A stretch of DNA of 8,193 bases from SZUA-287 sp036397975 (lineage in GTDB: Bacteria > Bacteroidota > Ignavibacteria > UBA10030 > UBA6906). Below, one piece after another: positions 6,494 through 8,193 of the stretch (its first letter is position 1; each line of letters starts with the position of its first letter). The translations under genes were made by a program, and so were the position numbers. The DNA is taken from positions 1-8,193 of the forward strand of contig DASWHW010000173.1 in assembly GCA_036397975.1 (NCBI GenBank). Reading direction: 5' to 3'. The notes beneath the pieces were generated by a model. That model worked only from the letters and a program-made list of their open reading frames with translations, had not been told where the DNA came from and made no database searches.

Positions 6494-6578
6494 ACATCCC
6501 CCAGGCCGCTACGAACATCATAGTGAAGGCGGACAATGCGTAACGAGTATTCAGGATCACTCCCGTCTCCGTAGGCAT
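6462..6578 (-). CDS. Doubtful 38-aa peptide ORF with one hydrophobic segment
   Basis: This ORF runs from ATG at 6578 to TAA at 6462. It has a polar N-terminus (MPTETGVILNTRY), a hydrophobic stretch at about residues 14-29 (ALSAFTMMFVAAWGML) and an acidic tail (SDSNEEESV). That layout fits a single-pass small membrane protein. Against it, no Shine-Dalgarno is seen and no family is recognised. If it is not a gene, the 372 bases between groES and the Lys-rich ORF hold only the elements listed separately. Confidence 0.25.
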   Translation of the reverse strand: MPTETGVILNTRYALSAFTMMFVAAWGMLSDSNEEESV

Positions 6579-6643
6579 GAAGAAATAACAACTCTGCAAA
6601 TTAACAGCAGGGAGAGGAGCTCAGTGAGGATTTTGAGAACGAC

Positions 6644-6769
6644 TCACAGCACAAGCGATCCAGATTTATTCTTTTCATTCTTCTTGTCTCGTTTAGCGGC
6701 CCTTTTTTCCTTCTTGGTCTTCAACGGTTTCTTCTTAGTGTCCCTTTTACTGTCCTGGCCCTTGCTCAT
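6644..6769 (-). CDS. Very small Lys-rich protein (41 aa)
   Basis: This ORF is short but convincing: ATG at 6769, with GGAG 6 bases upstream, to TGA at 6644. About 15 of its 41 residues are Lys, and Arg adds more (MSKGQDSKRDTKKKPLKTKK then EKRAAKRDKKNEKNK). It is expected to be disordered or a highly charged helix and could bind nucleic acid or ribosomes. I recall similar MSKGxD...KTxKEKRAxK proteins annotated as hypothetical in unrelated bacteria, so it is probably a conserved small protein, but its function is unknown. It lies between the groESL operon and the small membrane protein gene, on the same strand as both. Confidence 0.65.
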   Translation of the reverse strand: MSKGQDSKRDTKKKPLKTKKEKRAAKRDKKNEKNKSGSLVL

Positions 6770-6866
6770 ACTGTTCTCCATAAGATGTTTTTGTCAAATG
6801 TGATTTTTGTTTGTGGAGAGATTTTCACCTACGTTTTCCACAGTCCCCCTGATCAAAACGCAAAGA

Positions 6867-7058
6867 TCATGTACCAATATGAATGTTGGACAGCGAATCA
6901 AACAATCCAAAAATGTTCAGCAACCATAACACCAGCGCAATAACCACAACAGCATTCACGATTTTCTTTATTGTGGCTTGCATTGGGATAAAACTATTGA
7001 CGAGCCACAGCAGAATTCCCACGACAATCAGAATCATGACTAATTGAATTAATGGCAT
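6867..7058 (-). CDS. Small two-helix membrane protein, Thivi_2564-like
   Basis: The 63-residue product starts MPLIQLVMILIVVGILLWLV and has two hydrophobic helices (about 3-22 and 34-52). They are joined by a short polar loop with the NSFIPMQATIKKIVN motif. The pattern matches the small inner-membrane proteins I know as the Thivi_2564 family (MPLI...LLWLVN.YIPM...IKKI.N.VVVI..VLWLL), whose function is not established. The start is decided by GGAGG 5 bases before the ATG at 7058; an in-frame ATG at 7070 would place that site inside the coding region. The gene stands between the exported protein gene and the Lys-rich gene. Confidence 0.82.
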   Translation of the reverse strand: MPLIQLVMILIVVGILLWLVNSFIPMQATIKKIVNAVVVIALVLWLLNIFGLFDSLSNIHIGT

Positions 7059-7063
7059 TTCAA

Positions 7064-7068
7064 CCTCC
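7064..7068 (-). promoter_or_regulatory. Ribosome binding site fixing the membrane protein start
   Basis: GGAGG lies on the minus strand 5 bases before the ATG at 7058. The upstream ATG at 7070 has no such site, so the shorter 63-residue product is preferred. Confidence 0.65.
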
Positions 7069-7143
7069 ATGTGTGAATTGGGATCTCCGCTCTAGAGAAC
7101 TCTTGGGGAGTAACACTAAAGCGTAGAGGTCCGATTGTCAGCA

Positions 7144-7638
7144 TCAGAAGAAATAACGTGCCCCGATGCCTGCATCAATGCCAAATCCTGTTGATGATGT
7201 TAGCTGCAGCGACGGAACAAGCTCAAGAAATACGTCGATCGGCGTATTATGAGGAAGCCAGGCAATACCGAACACACCGCGAACTGCCAGCGAGGCGTCA
7301 TAACCGGCACCACTGTTCATACGTCCACCAAAGCCATAGTACAATGGAAACCGTTCGGACGAATGAATAGCATTGAACGAGTGCCAAAGATAGTCCATAT
7401 GAAAATGGATGCGGCTTCCACCATCGTAAAATCCCTTATATTTCCCAATACGGTCCCCACCGATCGACCAGCCGAGGCCAAAATCGAACGCATTCACTGA
7501 TGATGTCCAGTATTTCGCACTGATTCCTGTAGGCTCACCGATGATTAAGCCAAGGCCAAAGCCACTTCCTTGGGCAAGAGACCCCTGAGCGGCGAAAAGC
7601 AAGCACAGGGTGATAATTGCATAACACGAATGTTTCAT
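7144..7638 (-). CDS. Exported beta-barrel-like outer membrane protein
   Basis: The product has 164 residues. A signal peptide is clear: MKH, a hydrophobic core (about 6-18), and a likely cut after S-L-A at residue 22. The mature part alternates Gly, aromatic and polar residues in short strands (FGLGLIIGEPTGISAKYW, FDFGLGWSIGG, FPLYYGFGGRMN, GVFGIAWLP, IDVFLELVPSLQL) and ends GIGARYFF. The terminal Phe is the usual signal for beta-barrel assembly in the outer membrane. I recall similar uncharacterised proteins with GEPTGISAK and PLD(I/V)FLELVP in Bacteroidota-type genomes. The function is unknown; a small barrel of about 8 strands would fit. The start has AAGGAT 6 bases upstream. It follows the OmpA-like pseudogene by 62 bases. 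Confidence 0.8.
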   Translation of the reverse strand: MKHSCYAIITLCLLFAAQGSLAQGSGFGLGLIIGEPTGISAKYWTSSVNAFDFGLGWSIGGDRIGKYKGFYDGGSRIHFHMDYLWHSFNAIHSSERFPLYYGFGGRMNSGAGYDASLAVRGVFGIAWLPHNTPIDVFLELVPSLQLTSSTGFGIDAGIGARYFF

Positions 7639-7700
7639 TTGATAATCCTTCTTTTTTTTGACGATTCTTTATTTTCGATTGCTCTTTTCATTGACCTTTG

Positions 7701-8193
7701 TTAGTTCAGTTCTCCATTTTCAGCTGCATCCTTCATCTTCTCGTTCGCAAAAATGGCAATTTCAACACGTCTGTTCTGCTGGCGGCCTGCCGCCGTCTCG
7801 TTCGAGGCGACTGGATGCAACTCGCCGAGTCCTACAGTGGAAATTCTCGAGCCGGCAACACCCTGGCCTTTTTGGCCCTTGTCGCAGGTTGAAGCTCAGA
7901 GGAATTCGTCACGAAGAGAATCCCGGAGTCAAACTTAATGCCTGATTCGTTTGCTCCATGATTTCGATCGCTTGCGCATTTTCGTTGCAAATCTGTCGCT
8001 GACGGTTTTTCCAGTCAACGTTTCTTTCTTGTGCAATGACTTCTGCAACTGCACCAACTTGTTATTTGATTTCTTAAGTTGCTCGATCGTCCTCTTGAAT
8101 TCATCGACCTGACTTCTCGCTTCCTCTTTCGCAATGCCGTATTTTTCCTGTAGCTTTCCTACGTGTTCTTCATACTTGCCGGCGATGGTCGCA
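7701..8193 (-). pseudogene. Decayed OmpA-family protein gene, truncated by the window edge
   Basis: No single frame is open. From 8192 one frame gives a charged, coiled-coil-like stretch (AGKYEEHVGKLQEKYG, then FKRTIEQLKKSNNK). It reads on as unnatural sequence to a stop at 7937-7935. A second frame gives QRQICNENAQAIEIMEQTNQ. A third begins KFDSGILFVTNSSELQP near 7936; loss of one A in the TTAAG there explains the shift. At 7877 the reading changes again to GVAGSRISTVGLGELHPVA followed by SNETAAGRQQNRRVEIAIFA and a TAA at 7703-7701. These are the start and end of an OmpA-like peptidoglycan-binding domain. About 45-50 codons between them are missing, including the GHTD-type and NxxLSxxRA motifs. 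The junction lies at GGCC-N5-GGCC (7865-7877). The 5' part lies outside the window. Confidence 0.82.

Noticed and set aside
6834..6842. TTTTCCACA, which fits the DnaA-box consensus TTWTNCACA
   Set aside because: It is a single 9-mer with no cluster of boxes, no AT-rich unwinding element and no dnaA or dnaN nearby; expected by chance.
6813..6842. Inverted repeat TGTGGA / TCCACA
   Set aside because: Only 6 bases per arm with a loop of about 18 and no T-run after it; too weak for a terminator or operator call.
1..8193. CRISPR arrays, tRNA or rRNA genes, insertion sequences, phage or defence genes
   Set aside because: I looked for spaced direct repeats, cloverleaf patterns, transposase motifs and terminal inverted repeats on both strands and saw none.

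Overview
The window is a bacterial chromosomal segment of moderate GC content. It carries a cytosolic chaperonin operon, a cold-shock gene, a signalling and radical-SAM cluster, and several envelope genes. The organism is Gram-negative: there is an exported beta-barrel-like protein ending in Phe and the remains of an OmpA-type protein. The style of GroEL, the NarL-type regulator and the OmpA-like tail suggests the FCB group (Bacteroidota / Chlorobiota / Ignavibacteria-like), probably an environmental genome. This placement is inferred from remembered family resemblance, not from a search.

Left part (about 1-3020, all genes on the minus strand). In transcription order: a NarL/FixJ response regulator (3020-2370); a short ORF matching only the second half of that regulator's receiver domain (2261-1959); a B12-binding-type radical SAM enzyme (1935-370); and a 66-residue protein of unknown function (337-137). 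A bidirectional terminator hairpin lies at 8-44. The close spacing of the last three genes suggests co-transcription.

Middle part (3021-4130, plus strand). A 328-base divergent intergenic region is followed by an 82-residue basic protein with a very good ribosome binding site. Next comes a 268-base leader region, then a complete cold-shock protein gene closed by a textbook rho-independent terminator.

Right part (4222-8193, minus strand). Read in transcription order, it starts with an OmpA-like pseudogene that enters from the right edge. It has at least two frameshifts and has lost most of its peptidoglycan-binding core. Then come an exported beta-barrel-like protein, a small two-helix membrane protein of the Thivi_2564 type, a 41-residue Lys-rich protein, a doubtful 38-residue membrane peptide ORF, groES, groEL and the probable groEL terminator.

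Together, the csp and groESL genes and the small membrane and basic proteins look like a stress and housekeeping neighbourhood. I see no CIRCE operator before groES. The main points of interest are the decayed OmpA gene, the half-receiver ORF with an intact Shine-Dalgarno sequence, and the radical SAM enzyme with a small downstream ORF. I did not find a convincing wholly new system.
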